33,594 bases of DNA from Anaerolineae bacterium (GTDB taxonomy: Bacteria > Chloroflexota > Anaerolineae > JAFGEY01). The position numbers were made by a program, and so were the translations under genes. The DNA lies in NCBI GenBank assembly GCA_016929205.1, contig JAFGJF010000427.1:1-33594 (forward strand), given 5' to 3'. Shown piece by piece: positions 8,202-15,696 of this stretch. The notes under the pieces were generated by a model that worked only from the letters and a program-made list of their open reading frames with translations, was not told the origin of the DNA and did no database searches. The first letter of the stretch is position 1. Every line of letters starts with the position of its first letter.

Positions 8202-8510
8202 GTAACACTTTTTTTTTGCCGCGACGGCACGGGGCTGAAACAACCGCGCTACACCGCGACACCCCATAAATGGGGCTAGGGTCTGTTGACATTTGACATA
8301 GACGGCTCAGTTTGCCATTTTCCATGATATGAATGCCGGCTGGCGTATGTCATTTCCGCATGGGTTTAGCGGGAATCCAGCTTCTTTTGCGGACAGTCCA
8401 AGTGTCATCCAGAACGTCAACAGAACCTAGTTTATCGCACTTTAAGCCGGATTGATCCGGCGTTGTCCCGTAGCGCAGTGATTTATCGCAGCGCGAACTA
8501 AAAGTGTTAC
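8202..8510. repeat. Outer 11-bp inverted repeats bracketing the intergenic region (MITE-like)
   Basis: GTAACACTTTT at 8202-8212 is a perfect reverse complement of AAAAGTGTTAC at 8500-8510. Between them lies sequence with no plausible gene, including the small palindrome CCCCA/TGGGG near 8262-8275. Removing the inner CTAG-flanked insert would leave an element of about 158 bp. It has MITE-like architecture, but no clear target-site duplication is visible outside the inverted repeats. Confidence 0.5.
8276..8430. mobile_element. Inner MITE with CTAG target duplication and 11-bp terminal repeats
   Basis: CTAG at 8276-8279 and 8427-8430 flank terminal repeats GGTCTGTTGAC (8280-8290) and GTCAACAGAAC (8416-8426), which match at 10 of 11 positions. 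The 147-bp core has no transposase. It contains a decayed palindrome TTCCGC...GCGGGAA around 8352-8373. A 4-bp CTAG-type duplication is used by part of the IS5 family, so this looks like a non-autonomous derivative of such an element, inserted into an older repeat. Confidence 0.6.
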
Positions 8511-8535
8511 TCTGGCATGGAAAGGAAACGAGGCC

Positions 8536-9357
8536 ATGAATCGATCCAAGTCACTTGAGGGTATCACCGTGCATCGTGACCTGCTTTACGTAAGCGATGG
8601 ACACTGGCGGCAGAAACTCGACCTGTACCTGCCGGCCAAGTCCGGCGCTCTGCCGTTGATCATCTGGGTGCATGGTGGCGCGTTTAGGATGGGCAACAAG
8701 GGCGGCAATGTGCCGCTCGACTATCTTGATGAGGGGTACGCCATCGCCTCGATCAACTATCGCTTGAGCCAGCACGCGCTCTTTCCGGCGCAGATCGAGG
8801 ATTGTAAAGCTGCCGTCCGTTGGCTGCGCGCCCACGCCCGGCGGTTCGATTTCGATCCGGGCCGCTTTGGCGCATGGGGGCCGTCGGCCGGCGGGCATCT
8901 GGTCGCCATGCTCGGCACGGCGGGGCACGTGGCGGCGTTCGAGGTGGGCGAGCATCTGCACGTATCCAGCCGCGTGCAGGCGGTGGTCGATTATTTTGGG
9001 CCGACGGATTTTCTACAGATGGACGCGCACCGGCTGCCCGAAGGCATGGTACACGACCTGCCCGATTCGCCCGAGTCGGAGTTGGTCGGCGGACCGATCC
9101 AGGAGCACCAAGATCGTGTGGCGGCGGCCAACCCGGTCACCTATGTCACGCCGGATGCGCCGCCGTTCTTGATCGTGCACGGCGAGGCCGATCCGCTCGT
9201 GCCGCACCACCAGAGCCAGCTCTTGGAGGCGGCGTTGAAGCGGGCGGGTGTGTCCGTCCAGTTTTACACGGTCAAAGGCGGGGGACACGGCGGGTTTAAG
9301 GATCCCCAGGTAGACGAGCTGACCAGGGCGTTTTTGGCAAAGCATCTGAATCCATAG
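8536..9357 (+). CDS. Alpha/beta hydrolase, carboxylesterase (BD-FAE/HSL-like)
   Basis: A 273-residue alpha/beta-fold esterase. The oxyanion motif is HGGAFRMG (residues 46-53) and the nucleophile elbow is GPSAGG with Ser117. Asp219 lies in HGEADPL and His251 in GGGHGGF, completing the triad. This arrangement is typical of carboxylesterases and of bifunctional deacetylase/feruloyl-esterase-like enzymes found in polysaccharide loci. There is no signal peptide, so it probably acts in the cytoplasm on imported acylated sugars or small esters. The upstream region is the nested repeat, so the promoter may lie in transposon-derived DNA. It ends 11 bp before the GH4 remnant. Confidence 0.9.
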   Translation: MNRSKSLEGITVHRDLLYVSDGHWRQKLDLYLPAKSGALPLIIWVHGGAFRMGNKGGNVPLDYLDEGYAIASINYRLSQHALFPAQIEDCKAAVRWLRAHARRFDFDPGRFGAWGPSAGGHLVAMLGTAGHVAAFEVGEHLHVSSRVQAVVDYFGPTDFLQMDAHRLPEGMVHDLPDSPESELVGGPIQEHQDRVAAANPVTYVTPDAPPFLIVHGEADPLVPHHQSQLLEAALKRAGVSVQFYTVKGGGHGGFKDPQVDELTRAFLAKHLNP

Positions 9358-9368
9358 GGGAGAGGGGA

Positions 9369-9515
9369 ATGAAAGAGCTGTTCCGGCTGTTCGATGCCTT
9401 TCCCTGCGTGGGCGACGGACACATCTGCGAATTTGTGCCCGGCTGGCAGGGCAAAGGGGCCCACTATGGCAGGACGTTTGGCATCGACGCCGGGCATTCG
9501 TTCGAGGACGTTGAT
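9369..9515 (+). pseudogene. Remnant of a GH4-type glycosidase gene
   Basis: About 49 codons read MKELFRLFDAFPCVGDGHIC and continue through FVPGWQGKGAHYGRTFG. This resembles the middle of GH4 alpha-glucosidase/alpha-galactosidase-like proteins, where a conserved 'GD-H--EF-P' stretch occurs. The N-terminal NAD-binding domain and all downstream sequence are missing. The frame runs open to 9638, but beyond about 9515 it encodes nothing recognisable, because a PfkB-like sequence takes over in another frame. A GAGAGGGG precedes the ATG, so a short peptide might still be made. Identification as GH4 is by eye and moderately certain. Confidence 0.5.
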
Positions 9516-9909
9516 GCCGCACATGCCCGCTCTTTTCGAACGCGCCCGCGTATTGGGCCTGTCCACCTCGCTCGATACCAACTGGGATCCGGCCGAGGCG
9601 TGGGCGGCGACGCTGTCCGATTTGTTTCCGTTGACTGATCTATTTCTTCCTAATGAACAAGAGGCCCGGTACATCAGCGGGCTCGCCGACCTGGATGCTG
9701 CCGCAGCGCGGTTTCGCGCTCGGGGCGTGCGGTGGGTGGCAATCAAGTGCGGCACAGCCGGGGCGGCGTTCTATGACGAGCGAGGCAGAACGGATTGTAT
9801 GGTAAGCCCGGCAACAGGCGGGGACAGCGTTGGCACAGGCGATAGTTTTGATGCCGGGTTTCTGGCCGGTTGGCTGCGCGAGATGCGGCCTGAAGTGTGT
9901 CTCAAGTTG
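9514..9909 (+). pseudogene. Truncated PfkB-family sugar kinase (C-terminal part)
   Basis: About 132 codons match the C-terminal half of ribokinase/PfkB kinases. They include STSLDTNWDP, FLPNEQEA, VAIKCGTAGA and the signature DSVGTGDSFDAGFLAG, whose GTGDS carries the catalytic Asp. The whole N-terminal half with the sugar-binding and lid residues is missing. After MRPEVCLKL the family sequence stops and the frame runs on as unrelated codons to 9987, overlapping the MFS gene. The remnant is abutted in another frame by the GH4 fragment. A 2-keto-3-deoxy-sugar-acid kinase would fit next to DgoD, but substrate specificity cannot be read from this fragment. It is almost certainly inactive. Confidence 0.8.
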
Positions 9910-9941
9910 AAGTGGATTGTAACGGACTCGAGAAAGGATGT

Positions 9942-11126
9942 ATGGAAAAGAAATCGGACAATGTGCTGGTCGGTATCGCCTTTCTGACTTTTATCGGTTT
10001 TGGGTTGAACGCGGGGTTAATGGGCGTGACATGGCCATCGATGCGCGATACGTTCGGCGTTGGCGACGATGCCTATGGGGTGCTGACCATCGCCTCGATG
10101 ATTGGGTCTCTGGTGATCACCTTTTACAGTGGTACTTTGATCGAACGATTTGGGACCGGCATCTTGCTGCTGCTGAGCTGCGTCATTGGCGGTCTGGGGT
10201 TTTTGGGACACGCGGTGGTGGGAACGTGGGGTGCGATCATTGCCCTGAAATTGGTCACGGCGGCCGGCACGGCGCTGTTGAATCCGGGGATCAATGCCTA
10301 TTTTGCCACGCACGAGAGCGCGGGACGGATGAACTGGCTGCACGCCTGTTTTGGGCTTGGTGCGACGCTCAGCCCGGCGGCGATGACCCGGCTTTTGGCC
10401 AGTGGCGCATCCTGGAGATTGGGGTACGCGTTGGTGGGTGTCTCATATTTTGTGCTGGCCGTTGCTTTTGGTCTGACGCTGAGACGGTGGCCCGGGATGC
10501 AGTCGGGCGAACAGGCATCCGGCCCTGCGCCGGGGCGTGCACCAAACACGCTTGCCAAGCGCACTCTAGCGCTACCGGCCGTGTGGTTGAGCCTGGCGAT
10601 GTTTTTTGCCTTTACGGGTATGGAGAGTTCTTCGGGGCAATGGTCCTATACGTTGTTTACCGAAGGGCGTGGTATTGATGCTGCTGCCGCCGGAGCGTGG
10701 GTGAGCGTCTATTGGGCGTGTATGACGGTGGGGCGCATCTTTTTCGGCATCGTTGTGGGTAGAATCAAGGCTTCGATGTTGGTGCGGTTGTGTATGGCTG
10801 GCGTCGTGTTGGGGGCAAGCGTGATCTGGCTCGTGCCTCTGCCAATGGTCGGTTTTGCTGGCTTGGCGTTGACCGGCTTTTGCCTGGCGCCACTTTTTCC
10901 TGTGCTCACCTCCAACACGCCACAACGCCTCGGATCGGAGCATGCGGCAAAAGCGATTGGTTACCAGATTACGGCTGTCAAGCTGGGGCTGGCTTTGATC
11001 CCGGCTCTGGGTGGTGTGCTCTCTGAGCAAGTAGGGGTTGAGGCGATCGGTCCATTTCTCTTTATTCTTTCCCTGGTTATGCTGTTCTTGCACGAAGCAA
11101 CGCAGCGTATCAAGAGCGATGCTTGA
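9942..11126 (+). CDS. Major facilitator superfamily transporter
   Basis: A 394-residue polytopic membrane protein with about 12 hydrophobic segments and the MFS pattern GTLIERFGTGILL after the second segment. A cytoplasmic loop rich in Gly, Ala and Pro (EQASGPAPGRAPNTLAKR) separates the two six-helix halves. Wording such as NPGINAYFATH and WLHACFGLGA resembles the FucP/YbjJ-like sugar MFS group. The start is the ATG at 9942 behind GAAAGG. The frame is open further upstream, but those codons overlap the kinase remnant and are not family-like. Context suggests sugar or sugar-acid transport; the substrate is not established. Confidence 0.88.
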   Translation: MEKKSDNVLVGIAFLTFIGFGLNAGLMGVTWPSMRDTFGVGDDAYGVLTIASMIGSLVITFYSGTLIERFGTGILLLLSCVIGGLGFLGHAVVGTWGAIIALKLVTAAGTALLNPGINAYFATHESAGRMNWLHACFGLGATLSPAAMTRLLASGASWRLGYALVGVSYFVLAVAFGLTLRRWPGMQSGEQASGPAPGRAPNTLAKRTLALPAVWLSLAMFFAFTGMESSSGQWSYTLFTEGRGIDAAAAGAWVSVYWACMTVGRIFFGIVVGRIKASMLVRLCMAGVVLGASVIWLVPLPMVGFAGLALTGFCLAPLFPVLTSNTPQRLGSEHAAKAIGYQITAVKLGLALIPALGGVLSEQVGVEAIGPFLFILSLVMLFLHEATQRIKSDA

Positions 11127-11193
11127 CACGGATTCGGTCGCGCTTTGGGTGTGCTTGGCTTTTTGGGGTCACGTGAATTGATTATCCCAAAGT

Positions 11194-11222
11194 TTGCCAG
11201 ATTGTTACAACTGTGATACAAT
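11194..11222 (+). promoter_or_regulatory. Promoter of tRNA-Gln
   Basis: TTGCCA (11194-11199) and TACAAT (11217-11222) lie 17 bases apart, with TGTG just before the -10 box. The predicted transcript would start about 27 bases before the tRNA. Confidence 0.65.
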
Positions 11223-11255
11223 GTTCGCTCCAAGTGGGAGATTATGCCTTTTTGT

Positions 11256-11327
11256 TGGGGCGTCGCCAAGCGGTAAGGCAGTGGCCTTTGGAGCCATTAT
11301 TCGCAGGTTCGAATCCTGCCGCCCCAG
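11256..11327 (+). tRNA. tRNA-Gln (anticodon UUG)
   Basis: A 72-base cloverleaf. The 7-bp acceptor stem TGGGGCG/CGCCCCA has discriminator G. The D-arm lies around GCCAAGCGGTAAGGC. The anticodon stem-loop TGGCCTTTGGAGCCA carries TTG in the loop, and the T-arm is GCAGGTTCGAATCCTGC. CCA is not encoded. The cognate synthetase gene (glnS) is also in this window, about 19 kb away. Confidence 0.95.
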
Positions 11328-11374
11328 TTGGACAGCGAGTTTGCACCATGGTTTGATCCCAGAATAGTCATGCG

Positions 11375-11451
11375 GCGGCCTCGTTAGCGCAGCGGCCTTG
11401 GTAGCGCAGCGGCCTTGGTAGCGCAGCGGCCTCGTTAGCGCGGCGGCCTTG
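11375..11451. repeat. 17-bp tandem repeat, about 4.5 copies, after tRNA-Gln
   Basis: Units start at 11375, 11392, 11409 and 11426, with a partial one at 11443. Two are identical (GCGGCCTTGGTAGCGCA) and the others read CTCGTTAGCGC in the middle. Each unit holds AGCGCAGCGG plus GGTAGCGC, which resembles the D-arm of a tRNA. The array lies between the tRNA and its downstream terminator, so it is probably transcribed with the tRNA precursor. Confidence 0.75.
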
Positions 11452-11471
11452 TCCGGATTAGGACATAACGG

Positions 11472-11501
11472 TGGCCCAGAATCACTTTCTGGGCCATTTT
11501 T
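11472..11501 (+). terminator. Intrinsic terminator after tRNA-Gln and tandem repeat
   Basis: TGGCCCAGA (11472-11480) pairs perfectly with TCTGGGCCA (11488-11496) around a 7-base loop, followed by TTTTT. It ends only 52 bp before the start of the YvcK/mutase fusion gene, so that gene needs its own promoter very close by or read-through. Confidence 0.85.
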
Positions 11502-11552
11502 GTGCATTACAGTCACGATCAACTGAATGCGGCGGCAGATGATGGGGTGGAT

Positions 11553-14120
11553 ATGAAAAAGTTTTGGACACTACTTTTGCCGGGTATGCACATCAAGAGG
11601 TGGTTGCTATTGCTTTTGGTCGGTATTATCTTTGTGGCTTTGGGCGTCGCATACATCCAGGTTCAGCTTTACCGCACCTATCAAGTACCAAATGTCTTTT
11701 ACTACCTCACATTGCAATTTATCCCTCGATTATACCGGGCGTTTCTTTTTGGCGTGCTGGGATTGGCATTGGTTGTTGTCTCTTTTATCAAACTTGGCGA
11801 ACGCCTTTTCCGACCCTTGATGACCGAAGAAGAGAACATTCTTGACGCCGTTTATCGCCATTACGTCCCGGTGAGACGATCCAAAGTCGTGATCCTGGCC
11901 GGTACGAGCGGGTTGGCGATGTTGATGCGGATCAGGCGCGAGGTGCCCTGGGATGTTGTTGGTGTCGTTCCGCCAGCCAATGCCGGGGCATCGTTTGCTC
12001 GCCTTCACGCGGACATTGGTACCACGGCCGACGAAGTTTTGATCCCGACATTGGATACGGTTCAGGTCTGTGCCGAGCTTCAGGATGGTGTGGTTCTCAA
12101 GGGTGAAGCAACCATCGCCCGGCCCAAGACATCTCCCATCCGCCGCGTTTTTCTCGTTTCCGAGTCTTCCGGTGAGCCTTCGACCGATTTTCGGGCCACA
12201 CAGCAGGTGATCAAGGCGTTGCAAGAGGCGGATGCGATTGTTATTGGCCCTGGTTCTTTGTTTACGAATCTGGTCCCTGCACTGTTGATCAAAGAGATCA
12301 ACGAGACGATCCGCCGGAGCAATGCGCGCAAGATTTTTGTCTGCAACTTGATGACGCAGCCGCACCTGACCAGCGGTTATTCTGTTGCCGATCACGTCCG
12401 CGCTATTCAGACGCATTGTGGTTTTCGCCTGGACTATGTTCTGGCCCATCGGGGCGATGGGATTAGTGAAGAGGTGTTGGAAAGATACCTTGGCGAGAAA
12501 GCGCGTCCCGTTGAGCCCGAGTGGGTCGTCACGGATGATTCCCAGATCGTGCTGTTTGCAGATACCCCGCAGCAGGTGGTCATGATCGAAGGGGCGATTC
12601 TCTTGGAGCACAACTTGGCCGATGAGCGGTTGGAGGAAGACGAACGAAGTGGTGAACATAAGGTCATGGTTCGTCATGATCCGGCCAGGCTTTCGGCGGC
12701 GATCCTGGCTTTGCTGGAAGATTATGCGTTGCAAAGACAGTTGTCGGTCAGCCGTTCGATTTTCCGCGAATACGACGTGCGCGGTGTGGTTGGGGTTGAC
12801 CTGTCGGCTGGAGCCATGGAGATGATGGGTCGAGCGTTTGGCACTTATGTGCAGCGGCGTACCGGGCGGAAGCGCGTGTCCATTGGTTACGATGCACGGG
12901 AGACTTCAATATCTTTTCAAGAGGCGACGATCAAAGGATTGGTGGCTTCAGGATGTGATGTGATCGATCTCGGACTGGTTCCTACGCCACTGGTTTCCTT
13001 CTCGGTGAATCAATTGTTTGTCGATGGTGCCGTACAGGTCACGGCCAGTCACAATCCGGCCGAGTTCAATGGCCTCAAGCTCCAGGTGGGCGCCGATCCG
13101 GTGGCCGGCGAGGAGTTGCAGCACGTCGAACGCTTGATCGCCAACCGGGCATTCATTACCGGGAAAGGCAGAGTATCGGAAACGGACATGGTTACGCCCT
13201 ACCGGCATTGTCTCCAACAAAAGGTGCACCTGTCACGTCCGCTTCAGGTGGTGATCGATGCGGGTAATGGGGTGAACGGCCCGCTGGCCGTCCAGGTGAT
13301 CCAGGATCTGGGCTGTACGGTTGTGCCTCTGTACTGCGAGCCGGATGGGACGTTTCCGAACCATCCCTCCGACCCTGCCGAAGCGGAGAATCTGCGCGAC
13401 CTGGTGGCCAAGGTCAAAGAGGTTGGCGCTGACGTGGGTATTGCTTTTGATGGCGACGGGGATCGAATCGGCATTGTGGATGAACAGGGCACGATTGTGC
13501 CCGCCGATCAATACTTGCTGCTTTTTGTGCGCGAGGCATTACGCGGTGGCCCGGCCAAAGTCGTGTTCGAAGTGCGCTGCTCTGAAGCGCTTTTTGACGG
13601 CGTGGTCAAATTTGGCGGCATTCCCGTGATGTCCAAGTGCGGCAACACGGCCATTCTACCCCGCATGCGCCAGGAGCGCGCTATCCTGGGTGGTGAATTG
13701 AGCGGTCATATCTTTTTTGACGATCACCCGATCGATTTTGACGACGCCCTCTTTGCTGCTGCGCGGCTGCTGGAATATGTTGCCGTGTCCGATCAGCCGC
13801 TCAGCGAAATGCTAAAAGAAACATGGTCGGGTCTGCCACATTATGTCAGTTCCCCCGAGCTGCGCATTCCCTGTCCCGATTTTCGCAAAGCTGAGATCGT
13901 TGACAAGATGCGCCAGACGTTTATAGAAAAGTATCGTGTTATCGATATTGACGGCGCACGAATCTATTTTGACGAGCATTCGTGGGCCTTGATCCGCGCC
14001 TCAAACACACAGCCTCGCCTCTCCATACGCTTTGAAGCGCAGACTGAGAAACAATTGGCAGCGATCAAGAGCCAGGTCAAGCGTGAGCTGGCCCGGTATT
14101 TGCCTGACGTCGAGTTCTAG
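11553..14120 (+). CDS. Membrane-anchored degenerate YvcK/CofD-like domain fused to phosphoglucomutase/phosphomannomutase
   Basis: An 855-residue fusion. Residues 14-36 and 61-83 are two hydrophobic segments. Residues about 110-395 resemble YvcK/CofD (GlmR): IVIGPGSLFTNLVPALL, FVCNLMTQP and SEEVLERYLGE are close to family wording. The usual GGGTG nucleotide/UDP-sugar loop is AGTSG at 116-120, and the DDGGSSGRLR-to-GHSLGN section is missing. Residues about 402-855 are a complete alpha-D-phosphohexomutase: Ser499 in TASHNP, metal loop FDGDGDR (632-638), sugar loop GGELSGH (713-719) and phosphate loop RASNTQP. YvcK/GlmR senses UDP-GlcNAc and stimulates GlmS in Firmicutes, so the fusion suggests membrane-coupled control of a hexose-phosphate mutase step (inference). 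The frame is open to a GTG at 11502, but that lies in the terminator T-tract; ATG 11553 is preferred. Confidence 0.9.
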   Translation: MKKFWTLLLPGMHIKRWLLLLLVGIIFVALGVAYIQVQLYRTYQVPNVFYYLTLQFIPRLYRAFLFGVLGLALVVVSFIKLGERLFRPLMTEEENILDAVYRHYVPVRRSKVVILAGTSGLAMLMRIRREVPWDVVGVVPPANAGASFARLHADIGTTADEVLIPTLDTVQVCAELQDGVVLKGEATIARPKTSPIRRVFLVSESSGEPSTDFRATQQVIKALQEADAIVIGPGSLFTNLVPALLIKEINETIRRSNARKIFVCNLMTQPHLTSGYSVADHVRAIQTHCGFRLDYVLAHRGDGISEEVLERYLGEKARPVEPEWVVTDDSQIVLFADTPQQVVMIEGAILLEHNLADERLEEDERSGEHKVMVRHDPARLSAAILALLEDYALQRQLSVSRSIFREYDVRGVVGVDLSAGAMEMMGRAFGTYVQRRTGRKRVSIGYDARETSISFQEATIKGLVASGCDVIDLGLVPTPLVSFSVNQLFVDGAVQVTASHNPAEFNGLKLQVGADPVAGEELQHVERLIANRAFITGKGRVSETDMVTPYRHCLQQKVHLSRPLQVVIDAGNGVNGPLAVQVIQDLGCTVVPLYCEPDGTFPNHPSDPAEAENLRDLVAKVKEVGADVGIAFDGDGDRIGIVDEQGTIVPADQYLLLFVREALRGGPAKVVFEVRCSEALFDGVVKFGGIPVMSKCGNTAILPRMRQERAILGGELSGHIFFDDHPIDFDDALFAAARLLEYVAVSDQPLSEMLKETWSGLPHYVSSPELRIPCPDFRKAEIVDKMRQTFIEKYRVIDIDGARIYFDEHSWALIRASNTQPRLSIRFEAQTEKQLAAIKSQVKRELARYLPDVEF

Positions 14121-14125
14121 CAGCC

Positions 14126-15577
14126 ATGGACCCCAACATCTTTCGTGCGTACAGCATTCGTGGTGTGGCAGGCGAATCGTTAACCGTCAACGATATGAAT
14201 ACGATTGGCAAGGCCGCGGGCACGCTGTTTGCTGAATTGGGCATCACGAACGTTGTGGTTGGGCGAGATTATCGTACCAGTTCGGCAGCGTTGGGCTCGG
14301 CCTTGATCGACGGGCTTTTGTTTGCCGGGATGGACGTGGTCGACATTGGTGCGTGCCATACGCCGCTGCTCAACTTTGCCACAGATCATTATCGTGTTGG
14401 CGCGGGATTGATGGTTACTGCAAGTCACAATCCGGCCTCGTACAACGGCCTCAAGATCCGCACCGATCATTCGCTGCGTGGTGATGAACTGGAACATATA
14501 TACCGAGTGGCGGTGAGCGGCGCGTTCCGGCAGGGCGAGGTGGGCACGTTGACCCACGCCGATCCCGTCGACGATTATCTTGAGGCGATCCGTGCCTCGG
14601 TCGAGATGGGCCGGACTCTGCGTGTGGTGGTCGATGCCGGGAACGGCGCTGCCGGGCCATTTGCGCCTCGCCTGGTCGAAGCGCTAGGCTGCCAGCCGAT
14701 CCCGCTCTATTGTGAGCCAGATGGCCGGTTTCCAAATCGCGTCCCCGATCCGAAAGCATCCGGCGCGCTCGACGCGTTGGCGTCCCGGGTTGTTGCTGAA
14801 AATGCGGACGCGGGGCTGGCTTACGACGGTGATGGTGATCGGTTGGTGATGGTCGACAACGCAGGGCAGGCCGTGTATGGCGATCAACTATTGGCCCTCC
14901 TGGCTCAAGAAATGCTGTCGCAACGCGGTCGTGACGTAGGCGCCCCCTCACCTCTGCAGTGGAGTTCACTGCCTGGAGAGGGCCGGGGTGAGGGCAACAA
15001 CATCCTCAAGGTGGTATACGAACTTTCGTGTACCCAGGCCGTGCCCGAGATCGTCGAAGCGTTAGGCGGCAAAGCCATTCCTTGCCCGGTAGGATACGTG
15101 TTTGTTCACGAAGCGATGCAGTCGACGGGAGCGGTGATGGGCGGCGAATCAGCCGGACACCTCTTTTTTGCCGAGCCAGGGTTTCAGTTTGATGACGCCA
15201 TGCTCGCTACAGCCAAGATGCTTTCCTTGCTCTCGCGCGTCGACCGCGCGCTATCACAACTGGTAGGTCAATTACCCCAATACCACCTCTCTCCCGCGTA
15301 TCGTTTTCACTGTCCGGACGACAAAAAGGCACACATCGTTGGTGATGTGAAAACCCAGTTCTGCGCCCAAGGATACCAAACGGAGGATATGGACGGCGTC
15401 AAGGTATATTTTGATGATGGGTGGGGATTGTTTCGCAGCTCGAACACGCAGCCGGCAGTCACGTTGTGTTGTGAGGCCAGGACCCCATTGCGATTGGCCG
15501 AGATCGAGCAAGAGATGTTGGGTGTGGTCAGACAAGCGATGTGTGACGTCGGCATACAAGTGAGCGATGCTCACTGA
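14126..15577 (+). CDS. Phosphomannomutase/phosphoglucomutase (second copy)
   Basis: A 483-residue alpha-D-phosphohexomutase that interconverts hexose 1- and 6-phosphates. It has Ser100 in TASHNP, metal loop YDGDGDR (233-239), sugar loop GGESAGH and phosphate loop RSSNTQP, so the active-site residues seem complete. It begins 5 bp after the fusion gene stops and is paralogous to the fusion's C-terminal half. Residues about 268-291 form an insertion absent from that paralogue. The DNA there is a palindromic repeat (14945-14994) read in frame, falling on a loop before KVVYELSC. The pair may supply precursors for cell-envelope sugars. Glucosamine, mannose or glucose phosphate specificity cannot be told apart. 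Confidence 0.92.
   Translation: MDPNIFRAYSIRGVAGESLTVNDMNTIGKAAGTLFAELGITNVVVGRDYRTSSAALGSALIDGLLFAGMDVVDIGACHTPLLNFATDHYRVGAGLMVTASHNPASYNGLKIRTDHSLRGDELEHIYRVAVSGAFRQGEVGTLTHADPVDDYLEAIRASVEMGRTLRVVVDAGNGAAGPFAPRLVEALGCQPIPLYCEPDGRFPNRVPDPKASGALDALASRVVAENADAGLAYDGDGDRLVMVDNAGQAVYGDQLLALLAQEMLSQRGRDVGAPSPLQWSSLPGEGRGEGNNILKVVYELSCTQAVPEIVEALGGKAIPCPVGYVFVHEAMQSTGAVMGGESAGHLFFAEPGFQFDDAMLATAKMLSLLSRVDRALSQLVGQLPQYHLSPAYRFHCPDDKKAHIVGDVKTQFCAQGYQTEDMDGVKVYFDDGWGLFRSSNTQPAVTLCCEARTPLRLAEIEQEMLGVVRQAMCDVGIQVSDAH
14945..14994. repeat. Palindromic repeat inserted in frame in the mutase gene
   Basis: CCCTCACC (14945-14952) pairs with GGTGAGGG (14987-14994). Within it GCAGTG (14956-14961) pairs with CACTGC (14967-14972), giving a two-level cruciform. 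The CCCTCACC...GAGAGGGCCGGGGTGAGGG wording is that of dispersed bacterial intergenic palindromes. Here it is translated as roughly 20 extra residues. Confidence 0.7.
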
Positions 15578-15696
15578 CTAAAAGACTCCTTACCGGATGT
15601 GTGCTAAACTGCTCAAGTCTCCTCCGGGTTTGGCCTGCACCGGAGCACAGTCTGCTTAACCCCAGAATTCAAGAATGCTGGACAAGGACAAAAAAC

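Noticed and set aside
6974..8230. 418-codon open frame on the - strand opposite the galactonate dehydratase gene
   Set aside because: It is a shadow of a GC-rich gene in the opposite strand. The + strand product has all enolase-family catalytic residues and a ribosome-binding site; the antisense product matches nothing recognisable.
11375..11451. CRISPR array
   Set aside because: The 17-bp units are contiguous with no unique spacers and there are no cas genes, so this is a simple tandem repeat.
11730..12734. 334-codon open frame opposite the YvcK/mutase fusion
   Set aside because: It lies wholly antisense to a frame with clear conserved motifs and has no recognisable motif or ribosome-binding site.
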